DNA of 64,000 nucleotides from Citrus sinensis (Eukaryota > Streptophyta > Magnoliopsida > Sapindales > Rutaceae), in contig NC_068558.1 of assembly GCF_022201045.2 (NCBI RefSeq), forward strand, positions 3,534,001 through 3,598,000, written 5' to 3'. Shown piece by piece: positions 50,756 through 63,800 of this stretch. The stretch's first letter is position 1. Every line of letters begins with the position of its first letter. Below the pieces are notes generated by a model. The model made no database searches and was not told the DNA's origin. It worked only from the letters and a program-made list of their open reading frames with translations. The translations under genes were made by a program, and so were the position numbers.

Positions 50756-52193
50756 TCAAGCAGTCTCTTGTTCAAACTCTTCACCCTCTGATTCATCTCC
50801 ATGGTCAGCATCATCATCGTCTGCATCATTATCGAAGTCTTCTTTATCATTATCAACCGTGGTTTTCCCGATCACAATGAGGTTGCTATTAGTTTTTCTG
50901 ATTTCATTACACTGCCAAATGGATCACAAGAATGATAAGTAAGTAAATCATAAAGGAATGGAAAGGAAAGGGATGAATGGCATAAAAAATAGTTCAGCGC
51001 ACATAGTGATCATAGAGAATGAGAAAGTGTCTGCTAGTGCTCCTGATATATTGACTTCGATATTTAGCATTCGACAAAGGCACAACCACAGCTTTGATAC
51101 TTCCAGATCCTAATGGCCATGGATTAGTTAAGAACCATCTCAGCATAAAAAGTTCTGAGTTTACTCCCTTCAGAAATGCTTCTTATAAAGGACCAACAAA
51201 AGTTGATACACTTGAGGATCAGGATTTTGAAGCAAAAGCATGAAAAAGAGGCCGACAAGATGGTAAACACCATGGCTGTAGAAATCTCCAATGGACCTCA
51301 AAATCATGTCTTGTCACAAAAATCTGTCACCACATTCAAATTCTAGCATTTAAAGATGCGATAACCTCCAAAGATTGTTTAAGAGAGTTTCCAACCTAGT
51401 ACATTTAGGATACATAACATCTCCAAGTAGAAGAACATCAAAATTAAACTGCTTGTCTTCCCCTGAATCCAATATAGTTAAAGAAAACTTAGAAAATGCA
51501 GACATATGGAATGAAGTTCACCTTGCACTTAAGAATGCCTACAATCATGAGCTCTTTATTTAGCATCCCTTTCATAGCACTTTTTCCAAATTTATGAATG
51601 AAAGGGCTGGGTGCAATAGTGTAAATCTTCGACTTCAATCTGATCATCGCTGCAGTAATTAACTCATTCATTTATTTCGGAAAAGCTCCCTACAGTGCTA
51701 TACATCCACAATCATTCATATCATCAGTTAGTGTCTCTAATCAATCTATCTAGAGGCAAAGCTCGATTTCATGTCCAACTCCAAATCATTCCCAATCATA
51801 ATCAAATTTCTAGTTGACAAAAGCAAAATAGAACACTTTTATCGTTTGTTCTGCTAAATTACGATTATCCATCGCATATTTAAAGCCTCCAAGCTCATAG
51901 GAATCGAGTTTATTGTTAATCGAGGTGTGTTAATTTTGAGTATTATGAATTAAATTCATGAAAAAAATGTCGAATCATATGTGAGCAAATAGAAGGTATC
52001 ATAAAACGGCACAGTCAAATTGAATCGAGGAGTGAAAACAAAAATATACCTTCTCTTCGAATTCGGATTCTTCCAGAGTGAGGAGGAATTCTTCGCTGTG
52101 AGGTTGGGGCCACTGAGATGGCAGCAAAAACGACGTCGGAATCGTCCTCGTTGACCACGGGTACTGCCTCATGAAAGCCGGAAACTGTAACAT
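50756..52193 (-). CDS. APC15: Anaphase-promoting complex subunit 15-like protein, 2 exons
   Basis: Exon 1 (52193-52050) encodes MLQFPAFMRQYPW through LTLEESEFEEK. Exon 2 (50911-50756) encodes CNEIRKTNSNLIVIGKTT, then an Asp/Glu-rich tail and stop. The product is 99 residues. The pattern, a short Pro/Trp-containing N-terminus, then an SNLIVIGKTT-type block, then an acidic tail, matches APC15/Mnd2-like proteins, where human APC15 has NNLVPIGKP before its acidic tail. APC15 helps the anaphase-promoting complex release the mitotic checkpoint complex. I chose the ATG at 52193, since the upstream in-frame GTG at 52202 is not a normal start. The 1138-bp intron (50912-52049) ends in CAG and starts GTATAT. 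Identification is by motif memory without a search. Confidence 0.65.
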
Positions 52194-53487
52194 GTCTCTC
52201 ACTTCCGCTTCTCACTCTCTAAGTCGCTGTGCGTTTCTGGCTGTTTCTGTTGAAGACAAAGACCGCCGCTAGTGCGTTTGTTTGGCGTGTGGGATAGAAC
52301 TATTCTGCCCCAGGCGCCGGAAAAGGTTATGCGCTCCACTTTTGTGGTATTGGTTTTATTCCGAGTAACTTTACGTTCCAAACACAATTGTTTTAAAATT
52401 ATTTTCCACCTTTATTAAATGAGATTTAGATATTTACACATGAATCTCAAGAATTGGTCAAAAACGGGCTAATTTATAACCTTCTGGAATTTAGATGGTT
52501 TATCATTTAAAATTTATATTAGTCAATTTCATTTGTATAATAAGTATGCAATATGATATTTCTCATTTTAAAAAAAATATATTTTTTATTACTATCACAT
52601 GGGTGATTCCAGTTCAAATTTTGTGTTTTTTTTTAAACTAAACGTACATATATAATTTTAGTCAAGAAGTTAAAAGATAAAAAATCAATACAAATTTTAA
52701 AACGTTATAAAATAATTTCATTTTTTATTTTTTAATTTATCTTTGACTTAATAAAACCCACATCCCTAATTAAAAAATCACACAACATTCTTCTCCCAAA
52801 TTAAATTGACTAATTGCCATTGAGGTGCGAGGGGGTGTTCAATATTTTTCAAAGGAATTTGGGTGAGAAATTGGAGATGTGGCGTAAAGAAGGTAATTTT
52901 GCCCCAAGTTATACAAAACCTGCCTAATAAACCTTGTGCTTATTTATTTGATCTTTAAAAAAAAGTAAAATGAGTGTTTGAGGGCAGCTACCCAAAATCA
53001 CAAGGAAAAGGCAGAGCAGTACAAGTCTCCGTCCTCATCTCTCCAATTGTTCCTCGTTCCAATCATCAAAAGTCTCCAATAACGACTAATAAATAACGGA
53101 AAGAAACCCAGAAAAGTACGAGAAGATAACTTACAACTTTGAAGAAGCAAAACGAAGCTTCTGATCATAAGTCATCACAATGACCTTTCCCAAAACGCAA
53201 GCCAATGCGCCAAAACAAAACCGACCGATTTTCTTTTCCATACTGGCAACTGTACAGTTTTTTTTTTTTTTCTATGCTAGAATTTAGAATTTCAACCTCA
53301 CTTCCCTCGTGTCCTTTTTAACTCCCTCCCACGTTTCCTGAATGGCTTCATCTTCACTCGTGTTCTCTCTCTTCTCCATTGCACCGTTCTTTAATATTAT
53401 TATTATTATTACAACTTACAATAAATACAGCCCATTTCCCTTTTCTTGTTCAAAACTTGTAAGAAGACCACTTATGTTTTGCCATTT
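52194..53487. other. APC15-like promoter, intergenic DNA and C2-GRAM leader
   Basis: The left part is the APC15-like promoter and the right part (from about 53260) the leader of the C2-GRAM gene, with a T-run near 53258-53270 and an (ATT)n run at about 53393-53410. The centre is AT-rich. Upstream ATGs at 53342 and 53446 precede the chosen C2-GRAM start; the second is in frame. Confidence 0.4.
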
Positions 53488-56400
53488 ATGGTATCCACGA
53501 GGTTATACGTGTATGTGTTACAAGGGCAGGACTTGCTTGCCAAAGATTCTTATGTGAAAGTTCAGATTGGCAAGCACAAGTCTAAGTCTAGGATTTTGAA
53601 AAATAACACGAACCCAGTCTGGAATGAAGAGTTTGTTTTTAGGGTGCATAATATCGATGATGAAGAGTTGGTTGTGTCTGTGTTTCAGCATAATGATGAT
53701 TCAGGCTTGTTCGGTAGCTCCGGGGAGTTGATGGGTCGGGTTCGGGTTCCGGTTTCTTCGATTGCTGCTGAAGATAATCATATGTTGCCGCCAACTTGGT
53801 TTTCTCTTGAAACTCCCAAGACTGGCAAGTTTACCAATAAAGATTGCGGTTAGTGTGTGTTTCTCTCTCTGTGCTCATATTTCTATGGTTGTGTTTTTCC
53901 GGTTTTAGGAATGGAATATTTGTAATGTTTCTGTTGTAAAGCATTGAACAACTGAATAATTAGAAAGTCCAAATGAAACTTGAATAAATTTTTAGGAACT
54001 ACATTCTTTGGTGTCCTTAGTTTTCTCCTATGGTAGAATGACATAGTTCATGTGATAACAACAAAAGAATTGCAATGGACGCTACTTGAAAATCCATGGT
54101 TCACTCTGCGGAAACTGCATGCAATATGTGAACTCTGTTGTTAGCAGGAATAGCAGAAATTGCGATAGGTGAAATCTGTTCCCACTTGGATTCAATTTCT
54201 CAATTGTTATCTAGTTTCAGCTGCTTACTCTGGAATATTCTGGCATTGATCTTCTATCAGAGCTGCTTGTATATTAATCAAATCTGCAGAAGCAGCGTTT
54301 TGAAATGGCGCTTGCAATTTTAACTATCAATTTAGAGGTTATCTTATTGAGTTTACAAGATCTTCAGCCATTGTGTGCAGGCAAAATTCTCCTCACAATA
54401 TCCCTGAATGGAAAGGGCCACAATCTTTCTTCTAATCGCCTCCTTTACCTACATTCAAATGTCAGCTCCAATGAGTCCAAAGAATTGGAGGATCCATGTG
54501 TGTTATCTCCTGATGTATCTTGCTCGAAAGCTCCACGCTTAGATATAACAGAAGGGAAACACTTAATGAAGGCTATGGTAAGCTGTTTAGAGAAATGTTT
54601 TAACAAGAATGATCGAGGTTTGAAAACTGAAGATTCCTCAGAGTTATCCAGTACCCCATCTGATTACGAGGATTGTGTGGAGGAACATCCCCCCAGTCAT
54701 AACTTTGAAGAAGCTACAAAGATGATGCAGTCAAGAGAGAATGAACAAGATATGCCTGAAAACCTCCAGGGAGGCATTCTTCTTGATCAATTATACCAGG
54801 TATCCCCGTGCGATCTTAATACTTTTCTTTTTGCACCTGATTCACAGTTCAGGAAAGACCTGGCAGAACTTCAGGGAACAAAAGATGTCCAAGAGGGGCC
54901 ATGGGAGTGGAAATCAGGTGAAATGACCTGTTTAACACGAGCTGTTTCCTACATGAAAGCTGCAACGAAGTTAGTTAAGGCTGTAAAAGCCACAGAGCAG
55001 CAAACTTATCTTAAAGCTAACGGACAGGAATTTGCCATCTTGGTAACTGTAAGTACACCGGATGTTCCATATGGGAATACCTTCAATGTACAGTTGTTAT
55101 ACAAAATAATTCCCGGACCAGAGCTATCTTCAGGAGAAGATTCAAGCCATCTCATAATATCTTGGGGCATTGACTTTCACCAAAGCACAATGATGAGAGG
55201 CATGATTGAAGGAGGGGCCAGACAGGGGCTCAAGGAGAGTTTCGAGCAGTTTGCCAATTTGCTGGCTCAGAATCTTAAGATTCTAGATTCGAAAGATGCA
55301 TCAGACAAAGATCATATGCTGGCAACTTTGCAAACAGAACAACAGTCAGATTGGGAATTGGCATCTGAGTACTTTTGGAATTTCACTGTAGTTTCTGCTG
55401 GTTTTATGATTTTGTATGTTGTAGTGCACATTCTACTCTGTGAACCCAGCAAAAGGCAAGGTTTGGAATTTTATGGACTTGATTTGCCAGACAGTTTTGG
55501 GGAGCTCATCTCATGTGGCATTTTAGTGATTCAGTTGGAGCAGGTTTTTAACATGGTTGGACACTTTGTACGAGCTCGATTGCGAAAAGGTAAATACCGT
55601 AGTACCTCAGATTTATAGTATTGTTAAATTCAAAATAAAGCACCCTCACCCCCGGTATCACATTTATCTGTCCCTGGATTCACTTATATTACCCTTCTGT
55701 TTCAACAGGGAGTGATCATGGTGTTAAAGCTCAAGGTGATGGATGGGTTCTTACTGTGGCTTTAGTTGAAGGGGTCAATTTAGCATCCTTGGAAATGACA
55801 GGGTTATCAGATCCCTATGTCGTCTTTACCTGCAATGGTAAGACAAGAACAAGCTCTGTGCAGCTTCAAACTTGTGATCCTCAATGGCATGGTAGGGCCT
55901 TTTCTTGCTTATGTCACCATTTTTTTTCTTTGATTATTGTTTGTTCACCCATTTTGATGATGTTACGCAGATATACTTGAGTTTGATGCCATGGAAGAGC
56001 CACCATCAGTTTTAGATGTTGAGGTTTTTGATTTTGATGGTCCATTTGATCAGGCTACATCACTAGGGCATGCTGAGATCAATTTCTTGAAACACACTTC
56101 TACGGAGCTGGCAGATATGTGGGTCTCCCTTGAGGGGAAGCTTGCTCAGTCTGCTCAGTCAAAGGTACACTTGAGAATCTTCTTGGAAAATAACAATGGA
56201 GTTGAAACAATTAAGGAATACCTAACAAAGATGGAAAAGGAAGTTGGAAAGAAGGTAACCAGTCCCGTTACATTCATGTTCATCTGAGATAGCATCTCGT
56301 TACCTCATTCTTGTGTAATCCTACAACTCATTTATCTAGAGAAGAAATTTCTCTGTCTATCTGGATAGGTTTAGTAAATATATAGTTCTTCCATTGAACA

Positions 56401-58014
56401 TTCTGTTTATCTGCTTACTTTTTTCTTCTTTTGTATTTTGAAATTTGTCTAATTCCATATTGGATGCTTTACAGTTGAATCTAAGGTCACCTCATAGAAA
56501 TTCGACTTTCCAGAAACTTTTTGCATTGCCACCAGAAGAATTTCTAATCAAGGACTTTACATGCTACCTGAAGAGAAAAATGCCGTTACAGGTGTTATTT
56601 GGGTTACTTTACGAGTTCATATTTACCTTATTTGAGTGTCATAGGAATTTCAGGTGATGAATAAATGTCTGTCATGCTTGAATATTAATATAACTCTTTG
56701 CAATGGCCACAACAACATGCTGATTTTAAGAAGTTCTGCGACTTATATTCCAATTATTTTTTTTTTGGGGGGTACAGGGCCGGCTTTTTCTATCTGCAAG
56801 GATTGTTGGGTTTTATGCAAATTTATTTGGAAATAAAACCAAATTTTTCTTTCTCTGGGAGGATATCGAAGACATTCAAATACTTTCCCCCTCACTGGCA
56901 ACTGTTGGCAGCCCTTCACTGGTCATAATTCTGTGGAAGGGACGAGGTCTTGATGCAAGGCATGGTGCAAAGTCCCAAGATGAGGAAGGCAGACTTAGAT
57001 TTTATTTTCAGTCATTTGTTTCATTCAATGATGCATCCAGGTATTAGAGAGATTATCTACTTCAGGTCCATACAATAGTTATAAACATGGTTTACAGATT
57101 GCCATATTACATCTATTTGTTAAATTTTTTGGGTCGCCGTGGTATAAACCAGGACAATTATGGCCTTGTGGAGATCAAGAACGCTGACCGCTTATCAGAA
57201 GGAACAAATTGCAGAAGAGCAGCAGGTTCAAGAAGAAATGTCAACGGCTGCAGATCGTGGATCGGTTCCAAACTTTGAAGATGCAAAAATGTCAAAGGTT
57301 TACAACGCTGAACTTCCTATTAGTGTAAGCAGTCATTTCGCTTCTCAACCTGAAAGTTCGTATGACATAGCATGCGACAATGCATTTTTTAGCGTCGTTG
57401 TCATTGATAATTTGCAGGTAAAAGCGTTAATGGAAATGTTTGATGGAGGAAAGTTGGAGCACCAAGTTATGGAGAAATCCGGTTGTCATAATTACATTAC
57501 TACTCCATGGGATCCCGTGAAGCCAGGTGTTTGTGAAAGGCATCTCTCTTACAGATTCAACCGCCATGTTTCAATATTTGGAGGGGAAGTAACCTGCACA
57601 CAGCAAAAGTCCCCACTAGCAAGTGGTGAAGGTTGGATTGTGAATGAAGGCATGTCCTTGCACGATGTTCCATTTGATGACCACTTCCGTGTATGTGAAA
57701 TTATTTTTTCCCCCCCTGATATCTAATATTACTCTCCATTGTTTCAAATGGTTCTTGTTTCTGCCAAACATAATTTTGATCTGTTGTATTCTGGAATCCA
57801 GGTCCACTTTAGGTATGAGATTGAGAAATCTCCCCTTGCTCATAATGCATGCAAATGTGCCATTTACATTGGGATATCGTGGCTGAAAAGCACCAAATTC
57901 CAGCAGAGAATTACTCAAAACATAACGGAGAAGTTTACACATCGTCTGAAAGAAATGATTGAGCTGGTTGAGCGAGAGATTCTGTTTGCAACTCAACAAG
58001 ATGCTTCTGTTTGA
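53488..58014 (+). CDS. C2 and GRAM domain-containing protein with two VASt domains, 9 exons
   Basis: Exons: 53488-53848, 54381-55589, 55709-55891, 55971-56254, 56475-56591, 56778-57040, 57153-57324, 57418-57690 and 57802-58014, giving 1024 residues, close to Arabidopsis At5g50170. Domain order: C2 (about 1-105, RLYVYVLQGQDLLAK, SRILKNNTNPVWNEEF), VASt-like (about 250-430, DLNTFLFAPDSQF), a hydrophobic helix (FTVVSAGFMILYVVVHILL, near 455-475), a second C2 (about 530-650, GLSDPYVVFTCNGK, CDPQWHDILEFDA), GRAM (about 690-810, FALPPEEFLIKDFTCYL, RIVGFYANLFG) and a second VASt (about 865-1010). Such proteins bind membranes and lipids at organelle contacts, by family knowledge. Start: MVSTRLYVYV at 53488; an in-frame ATG at 53446 would add 14 residues unlike the family. 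Intron 7 (57325-57417) is 93 bp and free of stops. Confidence 0.92.
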
Positions 58015-58730
58015 CAAATACTTTTGTCCCATCTTGCTACTTTTTCTTGTACGGAAAACTTTAAAGATAGGATAGCTGCGTAATGTTCTTTACATGTTCG
58101 GAGGGTTTTTTTTTCCCCTCTTAATTGTAATTCATTACAGAATTGTCAATAGGATTTTACTCATTTGAATATTAACAAACGACTTGTAAGATTTGTCGAT
58201 CTCGTGCACAAGATTTTCTGGAATGATTCCTATTTTCTAGTGCAAGTTGCTGTAAGGTGAAAGATAAAAGGCCTCCAATCCAAAGATGTGTGTCCATTAC
58301 GTGATCGGAAGAATGTGATTCCCCGCAATCATGCTACTTCTACAGTTGTTGTAAGCTTTAGAAGATTTAAGTAGTCTAATTCCATCCTAACGCAGATGCG
58401 CAAGATTACTACTAGGAAAGTTTGTAGTTACACAAAAAGGACCCAAATGGAATGATGCCGGCATTGTCTTTTCAACAGTCCCAATTCCCAAACACAGGCC
58501 ATGCACCATTTAACACGTCACCCGCGCGTAACAATCATAACTGCCAATACCGTTATCCTCGTCGAAACCGCCAATCACTCTCGAACGGCGAACTCTTCCT
58601 CCTACTTGTATGTGCTCCTCAATCAAACATCCATTTCATATTTCATTATCACATTTCTCTCTCTCTCTCTCTCTCTCTCGGTTGTTCTTTCTTAATCAAT
58701 AATCAGTAATCACAAACAAAACGTCCGACA
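58015..58730. other. Gap with the 5' leader of the PIRL gene
   Basis: Contains the 3' UTR of the C2-GRAM gene and the 5' leader of the next gene, including a (TC)n microsatellite at about 58656-58679, within 80 bp of the start codon. No other gene is seen. Confidence 0.5.
58656..58679. repeat. (TC)n microsatellite in the PIRL leader
   Basis: About 12 TC units some 50 bp before the start codon. CT-rich leaders are common in highly expressed plant genes, and the length is probably polymorphic. Confidence 0.9.
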
Positions 58731-60865
58731 ATGGATCCGAACCCGAAAACATTCCCCATTCTCTCCTTCGTCATGCAGCGCCTTCCCACATTCGGACCCA
58801 GAACCACCGCGGAATACGATGTCGAGCAGCCCGATCCCTCCTCTTCGGGTCAAGCCCAATCCCAGAAGAACCCCGTTATCGTTGACCAAATGCCTCATTT
58901 GTCCGACCCCAAACTCGTCTCCGCCATGCGCCGCGCCATCCACGACGTGTACCAGACCCGATCCGTGCTCCAAACCCTCGGCCCGCGACCCGACCACGAG
59001 ACAATCGATAAGACCAAAGCCAGGATCGTGGAGATTGACTCCGAACTCGCGAAATCGTTAGAGGGCATCGTGCACTCGATCCGAGAGACCGACGTGGACC
59101 AATTCGAGTGGCGGGTCCAGTTGGCGGACAAGGAAAAGGCGCTCCGCGAGGATTCAGCGAAGGAGAAGAACGCGTGCAAAAAGATTCTGGAATTGGATGA
59201 CATGCACGAGGCGTACGAGAAGATGCTGAAGGAGGCGGAGGAGCGGCTGGTGAAGATCTACGAGAGGGCGGAGAATGGGGAAGAGGAGGTGCCTCCGGTG
59301 AGGGAAGAAGTGAATGAGGAGGTTATGGGTTTGCTTCAAGAAGCTGCCGGAAAGTCTTTGGAGCAAGTCGATTTGTCTTCCAGGGGACTGCGCTTCTTGC
59401 CCGAGGCTTTTGGCAGGATCGCTGGTTTGAGGCTCATGAGCTTGTCTAACAATCACCTGGAGGTTTTTATATTCTTGCTATTTCAATTTTTTAATACGCT
59501 CTTATGATTTGTGTTTATTAGTTTTTTGATGGATTTCAAATTTGAGCCCACAAATACAATAATTTATAGTACGCCTATAAGATAATTAATACAGATTAAA
59601 AAAAAAAAATGTATTATACGATTGCAGTCATTAATTATTTGACTTTCCCGGCTTGAAATTTTGTTTGTTTGCATGTAAATGAGGTATTGGTTGAATAATG
59701 TTTGTGTGTGTATTCACATTGAGACACACAAAGCACGTAGAGAAATTTGTGCTGCAAACTGTTAAAGAGATGATAACCATCTTTTCTGAAGGTGTAGATT
59801 GTAAACGTATCCACTATCCATGCATGTCCCTGTTTTAATTTGATGATCTAATTGAAGAAATGGGAGCTTTAAAATAAATTAGTGTTAAACTGTTATGTCC
59901 TTCAGTTTTGGCTTTTTATTTTAATTTTTTTTTTCTTATATCTGAGAACCTTTGTGGGGGGAAATAGGTAATTCCTGACTCAATAGCTGGATTAGTGAAT
60001 CTGGAGGAACTTAATCTGGCTTCAAATCTTCTAGAGACGCTGCCTGACTCTATTGGGTTGTTGGATAATCTGAAGATCCTGGATGTCTCGGGCAACAAAT
60101 TAAGTGCCTTACCTGATTCCATCTCTCATTGCAGGTATTTTGGTTACACCTTAAATTTTTGTTCTCTGTAGAGATATCAGAATTTTTTGTTCTATGTTCT
60201 GAGTGATGCACAGGTCATTGGTGGAGCTGGATGCAAGCTTCAATCGCCTAGCTTATTTGCCAACTAATATTGGACATGAGTTGGTGAATCTTCAGAAGCT
60301 TCTGGTCCCTTTGAACAAGATTCGTTTCCTCCCCACTTCGATAGGTGAAATGGCGTCTTTGCATCATCTGGATGCTCACTTTAATGAGCTCCATGGCCTT
60401 CCAGCAACAATTGGGAAGTTGACGAACCTTGAGATCCTCAATGTATCCAGTAATTTTACCGATATGAAAGAACTTCCAGAAACCTTTGGTGAACTGACAA
60501 ACCTCAAAGAACTTGATCTCAGCAACAACCAGATTCATGCTCTTCCGAATACATTCGGTCGGCTTGACCAATTGGTTAAGCTCAACCTGGAAGAAAATCC
60601 TATGGTTATCCCACCTGTGGAGGTCGTGAAGGAGGGGGTTGGAGCTGTCAAAACTTTTATGGCAAAGAGGTGGCTCGACATACTGTTGGAGGAAGAGCGG
60701 CGATCCATGCTTAAGCTTGAAGGCAATAATAATGAAGGTGAACAGATGCCGACTGGATGGCTGACCCGCAGCACCTCGTGGTTGAAAACTGTTGGTGAAA
60801 ATGTCTCGGGAATTTTAGGAGGTGGGAATTCTCCTAGGGACCCTTGCCTTGATCAGCAGCTTTAA
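58731..60865 (+). CDS. Plant intracellular Ras-group-related LRR protein (PIRL), 3 exons
   Basis: Exons 58731-59462, 59968-60134 and 60214-60865 join in frame to give 516 residues, near the PIRL1/3/9 length (about 500). The N-terminal half (1-210) is helical and charged, with [22 protein letters not shown] and a coiled-coil-like [20 protein letters not shown]. The second half has about ten cytosolic Ras-group leucine-rich repeats ([40 protein letters not shown], and on to the [22 protein letters not shown] cap). The C-terminus has [19 protein letters not shown]. There is no signal peptide or transmembrane segment. PIRLs act in pollen and gametophyte development in Arabidopsis (family knowledge); the partner is unknown. 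Exon 1 is markedly GC-rich while later exons are not. Intron 1 is about 505 bp. Confidence 0.93.
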
Positions 60866-63800
60866 CTTCATGGTCTGGATATCTCGAGCATCCACAGATC
60901 TTTTCATGGGCAATTTACACTCCGTAAAAGATTGAAGAGATGGTTTTCTGTTACTGCTTATATACTTGCCGATAATTTATCTGAAGTATTAATTAATGCG
61001 GCGTAGCTTAGAGAGACGAATCTCTCAATAAATTTGTTTTTTTGTTCAGATTAATTCCAGGGAATTAATGTAGCTTTTCGCAGAATATTAAATCTGCCCG
61101 GTTGCCTGCTAAGTAAAATGTTTTAATGCTTTTATATTTATATACTGAAACGCTTATTTCAAATGTAAAAGAGACTAGTGTTTCATCACCCTTCCTTCTA
61201 CCACACTAATGAAATCCCGCTTCCGTGAAATACAGTTATGACTTATAATATCCATGTTTCAAATTAAGTGAACATCCACCGATTGCATAACGCCACAATT
61301 CTTGTTACGAACTCTTAGCACCCCCATATAGCACAGATGATGGTTAATTCTTGGGGCCCATTTGGCTCTGATACAGCCCAACTGTTGGGGTATTTGGTAA
61401 CGCCCACTGGGCTTTTTTGTTGTTGTTTTTTTTTGGGTAATTGTTGAATAGTTTAATAAATTAACCCAAAGAAAAGAAAGAAAAAAAAAAAAAACTTATT
61501 CTTGACCATATATACATTAGTTTTTCCTCAGTAACTTTTATCCAATAACAAAAGTAACTTACAAGCCAGGCACCTTGCCACCAAACAAACCCTTTAATCT
61601 ATAAAACAGCCGATATGTAAAACTTCATCCTCTTAGCATTGCTGAAATAACCATAAATGCATGCTCCATAAGTTTAATAATTAAAAATTGTCAAGCCTCG
61701 CCTCGACTTACGTTCTAAAATCAGAATGGAGAAGTGGCTGCATGGGTGATTCAGATGTTACACTTATGGCCCTGTTTGACGGAGCTGGCTAAGTTACAGA
61801 TTCTGTAACTTACAGGTCCAACTGTAGCCAACTCTTATTGCCTGCATTTGCACGGTTTTTCTCTCTCCTCAAGACACGTGTGCTGCTTCCCATTTGGTGT
61901 GTACGTTACAGATTCTGTAACGTAGATTGGTCCCTGTTTGACATGTCCTTTGTATAGGCTAATTGTAATTGGTGGCCCTGTTTTGATTGATACGAATCCA
62001 ATGTTCAGCAAAACAAATGGAGCCATTACACCTCATCATTAATTGAAGGCTTTGTGCAGCTTTTGCCGCATTATCGACACCTGTGAGGAATTAAGCTGCA
62101 TGCCATTAACTTTTAAGCATATATAAAATTTATTTAATCAAGTAAACTTATTTAATTTTATATAATTAGTTACGAAATTAGTAAAGTTGAACGGTAACAA
62201 TAATAAAACGATCATAACAATTCGTTGCTGGCAGCATAATTTTTGTAACTATTGACTTTAAGTTGGGTATTATGCGAATCTTCATCGTTTTTTTTTTTAT
62301 TACTATTATACAAGATTGTAGGTATTACAATTAATATTTATAAACAGATTCTACAATTAAAATATTTTTTATGGCATGCACTCCTCTGAAGTACTGCACA
62401 AATTTTTTAAATTCTCTCAAATATTCGAGGGTTGTCCACTCCACTCACATTTTGTGAGGGATGCACTGACTCCACTCAATTATTTAATAATTAAGGGATG
62501 ATTGTAAATAACCTCCATAAATATTTTTATGAAAACTCGAACTATTACATTCAATATTATAAGTGTAAGGACTCTCTCACTCGACCAAAGACCCATTAAT
62601 GCGAATCTTCATTGCTAGAGCTACGCAATGGTGCATATACTGGCGAAAACAAAAATTTTATTTATTGTAGGTTTACAGTCAAATTTTTGAATTCCAAAAC
62701 TTTGACTATTTACGGCTAATGGAATCTCTATTTTCACGATACATGTACTGTTGCATAGATTGACTGATAATAATTTCGTTGGTACAAAAAATGATATCAA
62801 TAAATATCGAAATGTGATCAGAAACTGGGTCAGTATTATATTTTTATTTATAAATTTTGAATAATAAATTTAAAAAGATAAAATAAAAACTTTAAGACAT
62901 TAACAATTATAAAAAATTGATTTAATATAAATAATTATATAAAATATTATTATATATAAATACTCAATAATATAACACCAAATATTATATAGTATTAAAA
63001 TAATATATTATTAACATAATACATCTTAATACGATGGATCATGATTCTTTCCTGATCTGATTATGTTCTGAACAAATAATTCGATTGTTGATTGTTGTTA
63101 ATAAATAAATAAATAAAATTAAATCTTACTAATACACTACTATTAAAAGATACATAATAAAAAAAATTTTAAAAATCAATAAAACTCAGATAAGAAAAAT
63201 ATCTTATTCCTAATATCATACATCCTGCATTAAATAACATACAGACCTCATGAATTATCGACACGTCTACTCTCTATTGTGCATGCAAATGCAATTAACA
63301 AGCTGTTAAGTCCGTAGTCAGAGCATCATCAATTTGGGTGGTTGAAAACCACTTGCGGCTTGCCTGACCAGTTTAATTATTTCCACATCATTTCCATTTT
63401 CGAGTCCCAAGGAAGGAAGCAGTTGGTATGGAGTAGGTATTGCCGCCGGTCAGTGCAAGAAGATGAAATAATATTCATGAGGCTCTCCAAGCTGGTTGAA
63501 TATATATACATTTATCTATATATATATTATCACCGACAACAACGTAAAATAGTTTATTAATTAAACATAATAATGTACGTGGTTTGTTTTCAATTAAGCA
63601 ATAAGAGCCTAGAGGTAAGATATTTTATAAGCTTAATTATATCACTTGACTCTTTTCACATATATAAGATAACAGGTAGTGACGTTAAAACTTCTTAATG
63701 GATGTGGTGGTATCTTGATCTTCTTTTTCCATTATCTGCGATGCTGGCACACATATGGCCATCCCATCTTTGAAGTGGTTAAGGGAGATCTGTTTCTACT

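Noticed and set aside
58895-59456. Minus-strand frames across the PIRL first exon
   Set aside because: Shadows of the GC-rich coding exon.
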